This document shows positions 1 to 8,671 of a DNA stretch of 64,000 nucleotides, in pieces; positions within the stretch are counted from its first letter, which is position 1, and every line of letters starts with the position of its first letter. Position numbers and translations under genes: made by a program. The stretch is taken from NCBI RefSeq assembly GCF_014645195.1, contig NZ_BMLK01000008.1, forward strand, positions 1 through 64,000. The letters run 5' to 3'. The notes beneath the pieces are model-generated. The model did not search any database. It was given only the letters and a program-made list of their open reading frames with translations, and was not told the origin of the DNA. The DNA is from Novosphingobium indicum (lineage in GTDB: Bacteria > Pseudomonadota > Alphaproteobacteria > Sphingomonadales > Sphingomonadaceae).

Positions 1-211
1 GGGCGTCGGCGCGACCAGCCCGGCGGACTACGACTACCAGGGCGGCTTCGCCTCGGCCCTGATGCTTAAGGACCTCGGGCTCGCCATCGCCGGAGCCGAG
101 GACAGCGGCGCGACCGTGCCGATGGGCGAACACGCGCTAGAAATCTACAAGGCCTTCGTCGAAGCGGGCAATGGCGGCAAGGACTTCGGCGCGATCTTCA
201 CGACGCTTTGA
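1..211 (+). CDS. mmsB: 3-hydroxyisobutyrate dehydrogenase, C-terminal end only
   Basis: About 70 codons are visible, entering at the window edge and ending in TGA at 209-211. The tail (FASALMLKDLGLA, then GEHALEIYKAFVEAGNGGKD and FGAIF) matches the all-helical C-terminal domain of 3-hydroxyisobutyrate dehydrogenases, including the substrate-side K-D-L-x-L-A segment. The family oxidises 3-hydroxyisobutyrate to methylmalonate semialdehyde with NAD in valine breakdown. The NAD-binding half lies outside the window, so other beta-hydroxyacid dehydrogenases cannot be fully excluded. Confidence 0.72.
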   Translation, partial: GVGATSPADYDYQGGFASALMLKDLGLAIAGAEDSGATVPMGEHALEIYKAFVEAGNGGKDFGAIFTTL

Positions 212-240
212 GGGCGTCTCAGATCACAATAAGCCCGCTC

Positions 241-301
241 GTGTCGAGCGAAGTCGAGACACGTTGATCCCGTGCTAGCGTGTCTCGACTTCGCTCGACA
301 C
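241..301. repeat. REP-like palindrome, 23-bp perfect arms
   Basis: Arms at 241-263 and 279-301 are exact reverse complements separated by 15 bp. The left arm begins GTGTCGAGCGAAGTCGAGAC. It lies just after the stop of the dehydrogenase gene and before the end of the leftward small gene. I recognise this palindrome as a common interspersed repeat of sphingomonad genomes. Its place between convergent genes would suit transcript-end protection or termination. Confidence 0.85.
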
Positions 302-307
302 GAACGG

Positions 308-520
308 TTAGGCTTGCGTACTGTCTTTGGTTGCTCGCCGCCGCTCGATCTCGAAACCTGGCAGTTTCATTCCTTTGGTGCGACTGGTCAGATGCCAGTT
401 CCGGCATAGCTCGCAGCGATAGGGGCGAAGCGGGAAGGGCGCTTTGGCGGCGACTTCCTGCGCGGCCTTCTCGCTCGCGTACCGGGCTTTTCGTCGGCAG
501 ATGCCGGGTCGGGTGCGCAT
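308..520 (-). CDS. small conserved protein with CxxC...WH motif
   Basis: 70-residue basic protein. It starts two bases downstream of the NUDIX stop codon, so it is probably the last gene of the lemA-TPM-TPM-NUDIX transcript. The recognisable core is YRCELCRNWHLTS (Cys36, Cys39, His43), with another Cys at position 8. That fits a single small zinc-binding site like those in short proteins found in phages, actinobacteria and alphaproteobacteria. No enzymatic function can be proposed. The amino-acid composition (Arg/Lys-rich) and the tight spacing argue that it is real and not a shadow of the opposite strand. Confidence 0.62.
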   Translation of the reverse strand: MRTRPGICRRKARYASEKAAQEVAAKAPFPLRPYRCELCRNWHLTSRTKGMKLPGFEIERRRATKDSTQA

Positions 521-521
521 G

Positions 522-1082
522 TCAGCCCATCAGCTTCGCGCCCATCAGCATGAGCATCTTCACGTCGATGGCATAGCCCTCGCTGCGCCACTTTGCGATG
601 TGGTCCTCGATGCTTTCAAGCGGCACGCGGTGGACGACGATCTCCTCGCTGTCGACACCGCCACCGTCTCCGACCTTGGTCAGGTCGTGGGCCTGGAACA
701 GGGTGAAGCTCTCGCTGACCATGCCGGGGGAAGAATAGAACTGCCCGATCTTTTCCATCCGGCCTGCGTGGTAGCCGGTTTCTTCTTCCAGTTCGCGGGT
801 CGCGGCAACGCTCGCGTCTTCGCCGGCGGTATCATCGTGGTCGCCAACCAGACCGGCGGGCAGTTCGATGCAGCGCTTGCCCAGCGGAACACGGTACTGG
901 TCGACGAGAATGACGTTATTGTCCGCATCGACCGCAAGGATCACGGCGGCATGGATGCCGCGCGCGCGGCCGACGTATTCCCACCGCCCGCGTTTCTTGG
1001 CGGTGATGAAGCGGCCTTCCCACATCACCTCTTCGGGCTTGTCGGAATCGTAGTGATCGGCCTGCGGCATTTCGGTTGTCAT
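522..1082 (-). CDS. NUDIX hydrolase, ADP-ribose pyrophosphatase-like
   Basis: 186 residues. The Nudix box lies at about residues 79-104 and keeps the catalytic RELEEETG core (96-103) and the Glu seven residues before it. The usual first Gly of the strict consensus is displaced. The SPGMVSES stretch at 118-125 resembles the loop seen in ADP-sugar pyrophosphatases, so hydrolysis of ADP-ribose or another nucleoside-diphosphate sugar to AMP plus sugar phosphate is the likely reaction, in the cytoplasm with Mg. The start overlaps the stop of the upstream TPM gene by 4 bp, indicating translational coupling. The exact substrate is not determinable from sequence alone. Confidence 0.85.
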   Translation of the reverse strand: MTTEMPQADHYDSDKPEEVMWEGRFITAKKRGRWEYVGRARGIHAAVILAVDADNNVILVDQYRVPLGKRCIELPAGLVGDHDDTAGEDASVAATRELEEETGYHAGRMEKIGQFYSSPGMVSESFTLFQAHDLTKVGDGGGVDSEEIVVHRVPLESIEDHIAKWRSEGYAIDVKMLMLMGAKLMG

Positions 1083-1762
1083 ACCTCGATGAGTCTGTCG
1101 GGAAGTTCGTTCACATCGTCGTCGGCGCGCGGGAAATGCGGGGCGATGATCGCGCCGACCTTCTCGACGGCGGCGGACATGCCCTCGGCAACGCGGCCTT
1201 CGCGAACATGGGTGAGCATTGCCGCCATGGCGTCGCCCCAGACTTCGGGCTCGACCTTGGTGGCGATGGCCTCGTCGGCAACGATTTCCGCGCGGTGTTC
1301 GCGCATCGAGAGATAGATCAGCACACCGGTGCGTCCGACGGTGCGGCGTTCGGCGCCGATCTTGAAAGCACGGATAGCGCGGTCATGCACGCGTGCCGTC
1401 TTAACCGGCGGTGGGATCAGCCAGAACTTGAGCGGCTGCCAGAACTGCAGCAGGAAGACCGCGCCGAACTTGAGCGCGACCAGCCCGGCGCCCAGCGACA
1501 GGATCGCACGCGGCGTCCATTCGTGGCCCCAGCCGGCGAAGAACTGGTCGTAGAGGCCCATGTAGAACGCGGGTGCCACGACCAGTGCGCACAGCACAAG
1601 CAGCGAGGCCGCCGCCGACCAGACAAGCTGGATGTCGGTGTAGCCGTCCGAGCGGTCGGCGAGGATCGTCACGATCTCGCCGGCGCTTTGCAGCTCGGCC
1701 TTGGCCACGGCCTCGCTGATGCGCGCGTGGTCTTCCTGCGAAAGATAGGAGGGGGAGGGCAT
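1079..1762 (-). CDS. TPM-domain membrane protein
   Basis: 227 residues, second of two consecutive TPM-domain genes downstream of lemA. An N-terminal soluble stretch (SAGEIVTILADRSDG) belongs to the TPM fold. Two hydrophobic segments follow at roughly residues 46-70 and 84-108, and the rest of the TPM domain continues after them (TARVHDRAIRAFKIG, then GRTGVLIYLSMREHRAEIVAD). TPM proteins have been linked to membrane or photosystem quality control and to phosphatase activity in plants; in bacteria they recur beside lemA. Role here: probably envelope maintenance together with its neighbours. It overlaps the NUDIX gene by 4 bp. Confidence 0.8.
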   Translation of the reverse strand: MPSPSYLSQEDHARISEAVAKAELQSAGEIVTILADRSDGYTDIQLVWSAAASLLVLCALVVAPAFYMGLYDQFFAGWGHEWTPRAILSLGAGLVALKFGAVFLLQFWQPLKFWLIPPPVKTARVHDRAIRAFKIGAERRTVGRTGVLIYLSMREHRAEIVADEAIATKVEPEVWGDAMAAMLTHVREGRVAEGMSAAVEKVGAIIAPHFPRADDDVNELPDRLIEV

Positions 1763-1773
1763 TCTCGTCTCCT

Positions 1774-2586
1774 CTACCAGCTGCCGCTCGCGCCGCCGCC
1801 GCCGAAGCTGCCGCCGCCGCCCGAGAAACCGCCACCGCCGAAACCACCGCCACCAAACCCGCCTCCGCCGCCCCAGTGATCGTCGTTGCCGCCGAAGCCG
1901 CCGGGCATCCAGATGATCGGTCCGGCGCCATAGCGACGCCGCCGGCCACCCGAGCGGGCCTCGTTGATCATCGGCATGACCACGAAGAACAGGATGATAA
2001 GGATGAAGACGACGGTGCCGAGCGAGATACCGCCGCCACTCTGACGTTGATCGTCGGCCTGCGCGGCGATCTTCTGCGCCTCTTCGGGGGGCAGCATGAG
2101 TTGCTGGATGATGGCGTTGGCACCGGCCTCGATGCCGCCGGCCATGTCGCCCTTCTTGAAGCGCGGCAGGATTTCCTTGTTGATGATCAGGAAGCTCATG
2201 CCGTCGGTCAGGATCGGTTCGAGCCCATAGCCGGCCTCGATGCGGACCTTGCGCTCATTGGGCGCGACGATCAGCAGGGCGCCATTGTCCTCGCCTTTTT
2301 GCCCAATGCCCCACTTGCGACCGAGCTGGTAGCCGTAGTCGGAAATCTCGTATCCCTGCAGGCTGGGCACTGTTGCCACCACGAGCTGACGGTTGGACTG
2401 CTGCTCGAGCGCTGCCAGCTTCTGTTTCAGCCGGGCTTCCTCGGCATCGGGAATGATATTGGCCGCATCCACGACGCGGCCGGTCAACTTGGGAAATTCA
2501 GGCGCCGCCCATGCCGCCGGTGCCCCTGCAAGCAGGGAGCACAGGGCCAGCAGGAGCGATGCAATCAGGGTCCGGAAACGGCTCAC
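1774..2586 (-). CDS. secreted/membrane TPM-domain protein (YgcG type) with Gly-rich tail
   Basis: 270 residues. A signal peptide is seen at 1-28 (ending PAAWAA), a TPM domain at about 35-160 (VVDAANIIPDAEEARLKQKL through GYGLEPILTDG), a transmembrane helix near 188-208, and a C-terminal tail from about residue 225 made almost entirely of glycine with Phe and Ser. That tail is typical of the family and explains the strikingly repetitive CCG-rich stretch at about 1785-1880. The gene starts 4 bp after the lemA stop. The protein is probably anchored with the TPM domain in the periplasm. Function is inferred from family and synteny only. Confidence 0.85.
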   Translation of the reverse strand: MSRFRTLIASLLLALCSLLAGAPAAWAAPEFPKLTGRVVDAANIIPDAEEARLKQKLAALEQQSNRQLVVATVPSLQGYEISDYGYQLGRKWGIGQKGEDNGALLIVAPNERKVRIEAGYGLEPILTDGMSFLIINKEILPRFKKGDMAGGIEAGANAIIQQLMLPPEEAQKIAAQADDQRQSGGGISLGTVVFILIILFFVVMPMINEARSGGRRRRYGAGPIIWMPGGFGGNDDHWGGGGGFGGGGFGGGGFSGGGGSFGGGGASGSW

Positions 2587-2590
2587 CGGA

Positions 2591-3211
2591 TTACATCTTG
2601 CCTTCGAGGCTCGGCGCGACTTCCGCGCCCGGCGTCACTGCCTTGTAGGGAACCAGCGTTTCGGCCCCGCGCAGGCGCGCGCCAATCATCGTCGGGAAAG
2701 TGCGGACCTCGGTGTTGTAGTCCTGCACGGCCGCATTGTAGTCGCGAATGGAAATGCGGATGCGGTTTTCCTGCCCTTCGAGCTGGCTTTGCAGCATCTG
2801 GTAATTGGTGATCGACTTGAGGTCGGGATAGGCCTCGAAGCTGGCCATCAGACGGCCCAGGCCCTGCGAAAGCTGGCCCTGCGCGGCGGCGAACTGCTCC
2901 ATCTTTGCGGGGTCGTTGAGGTCGTCACCGGTGATCTGGATCGAAGTGGCCTTGGCACGCGCTTCGATGACGCCGGTCAGGATTTCCTTTTCCTGCTCGG
3001 CTGCGCCCTTGGCGACGGCGGCGAGGTTTGGAACGAGGTTGGCGCGTTCCTGGAATGCGGCCTCCACGTCGGCCCACTTGGCCTTGGCGGCCTCCTGCTT
3101 GGTGGGGACGGAATTGAAACCGCAAGCGGTAAGGCTCATCGCCGCAAGCGTCACGAGCGCAAAACGGCCGAGGCGCGAAACGAGACCGCGCGACGTGTTC
3201 GAAGCTGACAT
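2591..3211 (-). CDS. lemA: LemA family lipoprotein
   Basis: 206 residues, first gene of the lemA-TPM-TPM-NUDIX-small protein run. The N-terminal hydrophobic segment ends in a lipobox-like LTAC-G around Cys30, suggesting a lipoprotein. The long helical body contains the family hallmarks [15 protein letters not shown] and the C-terminal [15 protein letters not shown] followed by IGARLRG. LemA proteins are membrane-attached four-helix proteins of poorly known function that are usually found with TPM genes, as here. Confidence 0.9.
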   Translation of the reverse strand: MSASNTSRGLVSRLGRFALVTLAAMSLTACGFNSVPTKQEAAKAKWADVEAAFQERANLVPNLAAVAKGAAEQEKEILTGVIEARAKATSIQITGDDLNDPAKMEQFAAAQGQLSQGLGRLMASFEAYPDLKSITNYQMLQSQLEGQENRIRISIRDYNAAVQDYNTEVRTFPTMIGARLRGAETLVPYKAVTPGAEVAPSLEGKM

Positions 3212-3358
3212 GCTGTTTTCCTACTTCTCACCGGTCGCATCCGGCGACCCTCCGACCGTCAATGTAGCGGTGTACAGTGTCGGTTCAAGGACTTGCCCTT
3301 TTTCAGGGTGCCTTGCATTGAATTAGCTGTTTCTAACGGGCGCACGCAGGAGAGCCGG

Positions 3359-3802
3359 ATGCTTCAGGAATTCAAGAAATTCATCGCCAAGGGCAATGTC
3401 ATGGACCTTGCAGTCGGTGTGATCATTGGCGCGGCTTTCGGTGCTATTGTCAAATCGCTGACCGATGAAGTGATCATGCCCGTAGCTGGCGCGATCTTCG
3501 GCGGGTCGGACTTTTCGAACAACTTCATCCTGCTCAGCCTGCCCGACGGCTATACCGGCCCGACGGACGACTACGCGGCGCTCAAGGAAGCGGGGGCAGC
3601 GATGATCGGATACGGCTCATTCATCACGGCGGTCATCAATTTCCTGATTCTGGCCTTCATCGTCTTCCTGATGGTGCGCTACTTCAATCGCATGATGGAA
3701 CGCTTTGAAAAGAAGCAGGAAGAAGCCGCACCTGCGCCTGCGGGCCCGAGCGAGATCGATCTGCTCACGGAAATCCGCGACGAATTGAAGAAGCGGGGCT
3801 GA
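3359..3802 (+). CDS. mscL: large-conductance mechanosensitive channel
   Basis: 147 residues from ATG 3359, chosen because AGGAGA at 3348-3353 lies 5 bp upstream and the product then starts [20 protein letters not shown], the normal MscL N-terminus. TM1 is at about 15-45 ([16 protein letters not shown]), followed by a periplasmic loop ([17 protein letters not shown]), TM2 at about 85-108 and a charged C-terminal helix ([16 protein letters not shown]). It forms a homopentameric pore that opens under membrane tension to release solutes on hypo-osmotic shock. It is monocistronic and transcribed away from lemA. The length is normal for the family. Confidence 0.97.
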   Translation: MLQEFKKFIAKGNVMDLAVGVIIGAAFGAIVKSLTDEVIMPVAGAIFGGSDFSNNFILLSLPDGYTGPTDDYAALKEAGAAMIGYGSFITAVINFLILAFIVFLMVRYFNRMMERFEKKQEEAAPAPAGPSEIDLLTEIRDELKKRG

Positions 3803-3865
3803 TTTGCCGGGGGAGCGTGTTTCTTGAAGCGCGCTCACTTCACATTCAGGCACGATCGCCTATAT

Positions 3866-4229
3866 GGGACAGTGCCGGTTCGCCGGCTATGACGATAAAT
3901 TGCGACGTGCAATAGGCGCAGCGGACCCGGGGGCGGTACCCGGCGGCTCCACCATCACCCGTTCCGCATGGAACGCCCTGTTGTCGCAGGGGTGATGACG
4001 GGGCCGAACTAGGATCGACGTGTGTTGAAAAGCGTTGTTTTCGTCCGGGCTGAGTAACCCGTTCAAGGCTCAAAACTCATAAGTGCCAACGACAACGAAG
4101 CACTCGCTCTCGCTGCGTAATTCTAGGGGCTAACGCCCTGAAGTTACAAAGCTAAAGCGCGGTTGGACCCACCGGGCAACAGAAGCGGATTCCAGGGGCC
4201 CGGGGTGAGCCTGGCAACAGAATCACCCC
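3866..4229 (+). ncRNA. ssrA: permuted two-piece tmRNA, tag ANDNEALALAA
   Basis: The acceptor piece comes first: a T-arm-like region (CCCGGGGGCGGTACCCGG, 3927-3944) leads into CGGCTCC and ACCA at 3951-3954. After a processed intervening hairpin, the coding piece begins GGGGCCG at 4000-4006, which pairs with CGGCTCC to rebuild the acceptor stem. The tag reading frame is at 4085-4120: Ala-Asn-Asp-Asn-Glu-Ala-Leu-Ala-Leu-Ala-Ala then TAA. The 3' part holds two GGCAACAGAA motifs and ends in a GGGGTGA/TCACCCC stem (4202-4208 with 4223-4229). This order is the alphaproteobacterial permuted arrangement. tmRNA rescues stalled ribosomes with SmpB and tags products for ClpXP. The 5' boundary is approximate. 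Confidence 0.93.
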
Positions 4230-4273
4230 ACTTCGCATCATCGATATTGTAGCATGGCTCGCGGGGACAAACC

Positions 4274-4380
4274 GTCATCGCAGCGAAAGCTGGGATCGCT
4301 CTCGTTTGCCGGAAAATCTCGAGGGCAATCTGCCGAGGTTCTGCAATGCCGGCAACGATACCAGCCTGCGCTGGGATGAC
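4274..4380. repeat. inverted pair of a REP-like 24-bp repeat
   Basis: Copy A at 4274-4297 (GTCATCGCAGCGAAAGCTGG...) and copy B at 4357-4380 on the other strand (GTCATCCCAGCGCAGGCTGG...) match at 20 of 24 positions by direct comparison. Each copy is itself a small imperfect palindrome (CAGC-GAAA-GCTG in copy A). The pair fills most of the gap between ssrA and the following leftward gene. No gene is seen in 4230-4389. Confidence 0.7.
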
Positions 4381-4389
4381 GAATGAAAC

Positions 4390-4665
4390 TCAGGCCGCTT
4401 CTTTGCGATCTGCCTCTGAATCGGCGGTGACCGCCAGAGCCTGTTGTTTCGCGGCTTTCTCGTACTTGATGCAATCGAGGATCTTGGCGCCGGCCATGAA
4501 CACGGCGCCCGTACAGGCCAAAAACAGCAGCTTGCCACCCCAGCCGGGGAATCGCGTCAGATAGACGCTGCCACGCTCTATGGCGCCCAGAGCGAGAGCG
4601 TAAATGATCATGTACGCTTCCCAGTGGGTCTTGATCGTAAACAGGCGACCGATTTTTCGAAGCAT
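4390..4665 (-). CDS. small conserved membrane protein, function unknown
   Basis: 91 residues from the ATG at 4665. I preferred this over an upstream in-frame ATG at 4671 because an AGAGGA sequence then lies at a usable distance. The product begins MLRKIGRLFTIKT and has two hydrophobic segments (EAYMIIYALALGAIERG and GGKLLFLACTGAVFMAGAKI), followed by a charged cytoplasmic tail. I recognise similar short proteins from sphingomonad genomes but know of no assigned function. Confidence 0.65.
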   Translation of the reverse strand: MLRKIGRLFTIKTHWEAYMIIYALALGAIERGSVYLTRFPGWGGKLLFLACTGAVFMAGAKILDCIKYEKAAKQQALAVTADSEADRKEAA

Positions 4666-4932
4666 TCTCATCCTCTTATCGTGACCTGCACCTAGCAACG
4701 TCCATGCCAACCCAGCGTTCCCGCCGATTTGGATGCTTAACGTTTCAGGCAGTGTAAGTCATTCCGACGCATGATGTAAGCTTGGGCTACACAGCTCGCC
4801 GCGAACCTGCTGTTGCCAATCGCGCGGGCATGCGTCATAGGGCAGCCATTCCTTCCCCAGGGCAGTTTTGGTTATCGTAAGTGCGTCGTGCGCCATTATC
4901 GGGTGTACGCGTCCGGAAAAGTGCGAGGAAAG

Positions 4933-7047
4933 ATGACTGACAGGGTTGAACGTTCGGGCCTTCAGGTTGATGCCGGTCTGGCAAAGTTCGTGGAGGAGCA
5001 GGTTCTGCCGCCCATCGGGCAGGAGGCCGGGGTCTTCTGGAGCGGCTTTGCGGCGGTGGTGAATGACTTCGCCCCGAAGAACCGCGCTCTGCTGGACAAG
5101 CGCGACAATCTGCAGGCGAAGATCGACTCCTGGCATCTGGAGTATGCGAGCAAGCCTATCGATCAGGGCGAATATCAGGCGTTCCTGAAGGACATCGGCT
5201 ATCTGGTGCCCGAGCCCGATGCCTTCACGATCTCCACGCAGAACGTCGATGCCGAGATCGCGACGATGGCCGGCCCGCAGCTCGTGGTGCCTGTGCTCAA
5301 CGCCCGCTTCCTGCTCAACGCGGCCAATGCGCGCTGGGGCAGCCTTTACGATGCCTATTACGGCACCGACGCGCTTGACGCTGCACCGGCACAAGGCAAG
5401 GGCTACGATCCGATCCGCGGCGCAGCGGTTATCGCCGAAGGGCGCAAGTTCCTCGATCAGGCTTTGCCGCTGGCTTCCGGCAGCTGGGCCGACGTCGAGA
5501 GCGCCGAGGTGACGCTGGCCGATCCTTCGCAGTTTGTGGGCACCACCGAAAAGGGCCGGCTGTTCAAGTCGAACGGGCTCCACATCGAAGTCGTGGTCGA
5601 TCCCTCCAGCCAGGTCGGCAGCACCGACAAGGCGGGCATCGCCGACATCAATCTGGAAGCGGCGATCACCACCATCGTCGATCTGGAAGACTCGATCGCC
5701 GCCGTCGACGCCGAGGACAAGACACTGGCCTATGCCAACTGGCTGGGCGTGATCCGCGGCGACCTGACCGACACCTTCGAGAAGGGCGGCCAGACGATGA
5801 CCCGCGCGCTAGCTGGCGACAAGACGGTAACGCTGGCGGGTGGCAGCACGCTCAGCCTGCCGGGCCGCAGCCTGCTGTTCGTGCGCAATGTCGGGCACTT
5901 GATGACCAACCCGGCGATCCTGCTGGCCGATGGCAGCGAGATTCCCGAGGGCATCATGGACGCCGTGATCACCAGCGCCATTTCGACGCAGGACGTGAAA
6001 GGCCTGACCAGGTACGGCAACAGCCGCGAGGGCAGCATCTACATCGTCAAGCCGAAGATGCACGGCCCGGAAGAATGTGCCTTTACCAACGACTTGTTCG
6101 ACGCCGTTGAGGATTTGCTGCAACTGCCGCGCAACACCATCAAGGTCGGTGTGATGGATGAGGAGCGCCGCACCTCCGCCAACCTGGGTGCCTGCATCGC
6201 GGCGGTGAAGGATCGCATCGTCTTCATCAACACCGGCTTCCTCGACCGCACCGGGGATGAGATCCACACCTCGATGCGCGCCGGCCCGATGATGCGCAAG
6301 GGCGACATCAAGGGCTCGACCTGGATCGCCGCCTACGAGAAGCGCAATGTCGCTATCGGGCTGCAGCACGGCCTCTCGGGCAAGGCGCAGATCGGCAAGG
6401 GCATGTGGGCCGCGCCCGACAAGATGGGCGACATGATGGTGCAGAAGATCGGCCATCCCAAGACCGGGGCAAACACCGCATGGGTGCCGTCGCCCACGGC
6501 CGCGACGCTGCATGCCACGCACTACCACCAGGTCGATGTTTTCGGCCTGCGCGACGAAATCGCCGCAGAGCCGGTGCCGGGCGTCGACCTGCTCCTCACC
6601 GTGCCGCTGGCGGACGGGACGAACTGGTCCGAAGCTGAAGTGCGCGAGGAACTCGACAACAACGCGCAGGGTCTGCTCGGCTATGTCGTGCGCTGGATCG
6701 ATCAGGGCGTCGGCTGCTCCAAGGTGCCCGACATCAACGACGTGGGCCTGATGGAAGACCGCGCCACGCTGCGTATCTCCAGCCAGCACATGGCCAACTG
6801 GCTGCTCCACGGCGTCTGCACGACCGAGCAGGTCATGGATTCGCTCAAACGCATGGCCGCCAAGGTCGATGCCCAGAACGCCGGCGATCCGCTCTATGAG
6901 CCGATGGAGGGTAACTGGGACACCAGCTATGCCTTCAAGGCGGCTTGCGATCTGGTGTTCAAGGGCGCCGAACAGCCCAGCGGTTACACCGAACCGCTGC
7001 TCCACGCCTGGCGCCGAAAGAAGAAGGCATCTCTGGTCGACGCCTGA
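4933..7047 (+). CDS. glcB: malate synthase G
   Basis: 704 residues from ATG 4933, preceded directly by AGGAAAG (4926-4932); a more upstream ATG at 4813 would add an unrelated 40-residue leader. Condenses glyoxylate with acetyl-CoA to malate and CoA in the cytoplasm (glyoxylate shunt, glycolate use). Family signatures include [38 protein letters not shown] and the C-terminal substrate region around [21 protein letters not shown]. The length matches the G isoform (about 720) and not the shorter A isoform (about 530). No isocitrate lyase gene of the AceA type is in the window. Monocistronic, ending at a hairpin shared with the next gene. Confidence 0.97.
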   Translation: MTDRVERSGLQVDAGLAKFVEEQVLPPIGQEAGVFWSGFAAVVNDFAPKNRALLDKRDNLQAKIDSWHLEYASKPIDQGEYQAFLKDIGYLVPEPDAFTISTQNVDAEIATMAGPQLVVPVLNARFLLNAANARWGSLYDAYYGTDALDAAPAQGKGYDPIRGAAVIAEGRKFLDQALPLASGSWADVESAEVTLADPSQFVGTTEKGRLFKSNGLHIEVVVDPSSQVGSTDKAGIADINLEAAITTIVDLEDSIAAVDAEDKTLAYANWLGVIRGDLTDTFEKGGQTMTRALAGDKTVTLAGGSTLSLPGRSLLFVRNVGHLMTNPAILLADGSEIPEGIMDAVITSAISTQDVKGLTRYGNSREGSIYIVKPKMHGPEECAFTNDLFDAVEDLLQLPRNTIKVGVMDEERRTSANLGACIAAVKDRIVFINTGFLDRTGDEIHTSMRAGPMMRKGDIKGSTWIAAYEKRNVAIGLQHGLSGKAQIGKGMWAAPDKMGDMMVQKIGHPKTGANTAWVPSPTAATLHATHYHQVDVFGLRDEIAAEPVPGVDLLLTVPLADGTNWSEAEVREELDNNAQGLLGYVVRWIDQGVGCSKVPDINDVGLMEDRATLRISSQHMANWLLHGVCTTEQVMDSLKRMAAKVDAQNAGDPLYEPMEGNWDTSYAFKAACDLVFKGAEQPSGYTEPLLHAWRRKKKASLVDA

Positions 7048-7061
7048 GCCTGACGAAAGGA

Positions 7062-7093
7062 ACCGGGCGCTCTTCATAGAGGGAGCGTCCGGT
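7062..7093. terminator. bidirectional terminator-like hairpin between glcB and the RTX gene
   Basis: An 11-bp stem (7062-7072 with 7083-7093, one G-T pair) has a 10-base loop and lies between two convergent genes. Short T-rich stretches follow on each side (GAGTTTTCC to the right; TTCCTTTCG on the complementary strand to the left). The U-tracts are weak, so efficiency is uncertain. Confidence 0.6.
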
Positions 7094-7108
7094 CTCCTTC
7101 GAGTTTTC

Positions 7109-7708
7109 CTAGACGAACAGGATGTCCGACGAACTCACGATTTCGTCGTAGAACTTCACGGTCGAGCCGCCGTATCGCAACGTGCTGTGATCGCCATCGT
7201 AGGCGAGCGTGTAGGTGCCCCCGCTCGTCAGCAGAATTCTGTCCAGACCGGATTCGAAATCGAAGACCTTGTCCTGACCATCGTCGTCATCGAAGACGAA
7301 GGTGTCGGCCCAGCCTTCCGCGTCATCGGCATCCGCCGGATTGTCTCCATAGAGTACATCGTTGCCGTCGCCGCCGATGATCGTGTCGCTGCCGTCACCG
7401 CCATAGATGCGGTCGTCCTGACCGCCGCCATCGAGTGTGTCATCGCCGCTGCCGCCGACCAGCTTGTCGTTTGAGCCCTGACCCAGGAGGATGTCGTCGC
7501 CGTCCTCTCCATAGAGCCGATCCGCGTTTGCGCCGCCCTTGATTGCGTCGTTACCGCCCCGGCCGTGGGCAACGTCGGCACCGCCCCCCATGTTGACGGT
7601 ATCGTCGTTGTCCGAGCCGATGAAGCGGCTTTCCGGGTAAGGGTCCGTGGGTATCTCCGGAATGCACACCATGCCCGGCGGGCAGGTTCCAGCATCTGGA
7701 TAGGCCAT
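7109..7708 (-). CDS. short RTX-repeat calcium-binding protein
   Basis: 199 residues. The middle (about 30-125) is a run of glycine- and aspartate-rich nonapeptides (for example GGADVAHGRGGNDAIKGG, YGEDGDDILLGQGSNDKLVG, GGDGNDVLYGD) that fold into a calcium-bound parallel beta roll. The C-terminal part (FDFESGLDRILLTSGGTYTL onward) resembles the uncleaved secretion-signal region of type I secretion substrates. The N-terminus has no Sec signal but has Cys9 and Cys15 in a proline-rich stretch. No ABC or MFP secretion genes are nearby. Likely exported and calcium-binding; the biological role is unknown. Confidence 0.82.
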   Translation of the reverse strand: MAYPDAGTCPPGMVCIPEIPTDPYPESRFIGSDNDDTVNMGGGADVAHGRGGNDAIKGGANADRLYGEDGDDILLGQGSNDKLVGGSGDDTLDGGGQDDRIYGGDGSDTIIGGDGNDVLYGDNPADADDAEGWADTFVFDDDDGQDKVFDFESGLDRILLTSGGTYTLAYDGDHSTLRYGGSTVKFYDEIVSSSDILFV

Positions 7709-7847
7709 GGCAATACTCCCACATGACGTCGTCGACCGGAAGCGGCCGGACCACGGCGAGCCTATCGAAGCGCGGGAGAATCCGGAAAACCGGACACATC
7801 GAAAATGAAGCGAAAGTACCTAGGGGAGGATTGCGCGCAGCGAGCAA

Positions 7848-8666
7848 TCAGGACAGCGCGCGGGCTATCGTCACGAATTCCCCGACGCTCAGCGTCTCGG
7901 CGCGCCGTTGCGGATCGATGCCGAGGCTTTCCAGCGCGTTCAGCGCACCGGGCACGCCTTTCAGGCTCTGCCGCAGCATCTTCCGGCGCTGGCCAAAGGC
8001 GGCTTCGGTCACGCGTTCGAGGACGCGCATGGATACGCCTTCGGGCGCTGCACCGGGCACGACATGGACCACGGCGGACATGACCTTGGGCGGTGGGGTA
8101 AAGGCGCTGCGGTGCACCTTCATCGCGAGCCGGGCCTGCGAACGCCACTGCGCGAGCACGGCAAGGCGGCCATAGGCGGAAATATTCGCCGTCGCGACGA
8201 TGCGGCGGGCCACTTCCTCCTGGAACATCAGCGTGAGCGAGCGCCACTGCGGCGGCCAGTCCTCACCCGAAAGCCAGCCGGTGAACAGCGCGGTGCCTAC
8301 GTTGTACGGCAGATTGGCGACGATGTGATAGGGCCCGTTGAACAGGGTAGCGGGCGCGATCTTCATCGCATCGCCCTCGATCACCTTGAGCTGGCCGGGA
8401 AAGGCTTCTTCCACTTCGGCAAGCGCGGGCAGGCAGCGCCGGTCCATCTCGATGGCTGTAACCTTGGCGCCTGCGCGCAGCAGCGCGCGGGTCAGCCCGC
8501 CGGGGCCGGGGCCGACTTCGAGTACGTGCTCACCCTCGAGCGAGCCGGGGATGGCGGCGATCCGGTCGAGCAGTTGCTCGTCGAACAGGAAGTTCTGGCC
8601 CAGCGCCTTGCTGGCGGAAAGGCCGTGCCTGGCGATGACTTCGCGCAAGGGGGGCAGGGTGGTCAT
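7848..8666 (-). CDS. ksgA: 16S rRNA (adenine1518-N6/adenine1519-N6)-dimethyltransferase
   Basis: 272 residues from ATG 8666 ([16 protein letters not shown]); an upstream in-frame start at 8717 would translate repeat DNA. Dimethylates two adjacent adenines in helix 45 of 16S rRNA using S-adenosylmethionine. Visible signatures: [16 protein letters not shown], the SAM-binding [15 protein letters not shown], the acidic EMDRR and the catalytic NLPYNV motif. Last gene of a leftward lptD-surA-pdxA-ksgA block, the same order as in many proteobacteria. A 247-bp gap with inverted repeats separates it from pdxA, so it may have its own promoter. Confidence 0.96.
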   Translation of the reverse strand: MTTLPPLREVIARHGLSASKALGQNFLFDEQLLDRIAAIPGSLEGEHVLEVGPGPGGLTRALLRAGAKVTAIEMDRRCLPALAEVEEAFPGQLKVIEGDAMKIAPATLFNGPYHIVANLPYNVGTALFTGWLSGEDWPPQWRSLTLMFQEEVARRIVATANISAYGRLAVLAQWRSQARLAMKVHRSAFTPPPKVMSAVVHVVPGAAPEGVSMRVLERVTEAAFGQRRKMLRQSLKGVPGALNALESLGIDPQRRAETLSVGEFVTIARALS

Positions 8667-8671
8667 AAAGA

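Noticed and set aside
444..1316. 290-codon rightward frame across the NUDIX and TPM genes
   Set aside because: Opposite strand of two tightly coupled genes; no recognisable domain.
1785..1880. CCG-rich near-repetitive stretch
   Set aside because: It encodes the glycine-rich tail of the TPM protein, not a noncoding repeat or CRISPR.
7400..7620. Regular near-27-bp periodicity that could suggest a repeat array
   Set aside because: It reflects the nonapeptide RTX repeats; codons vary and there are no spacers, so not a CRISPR array. No CRISPR array or cas gene was seen anywhere.
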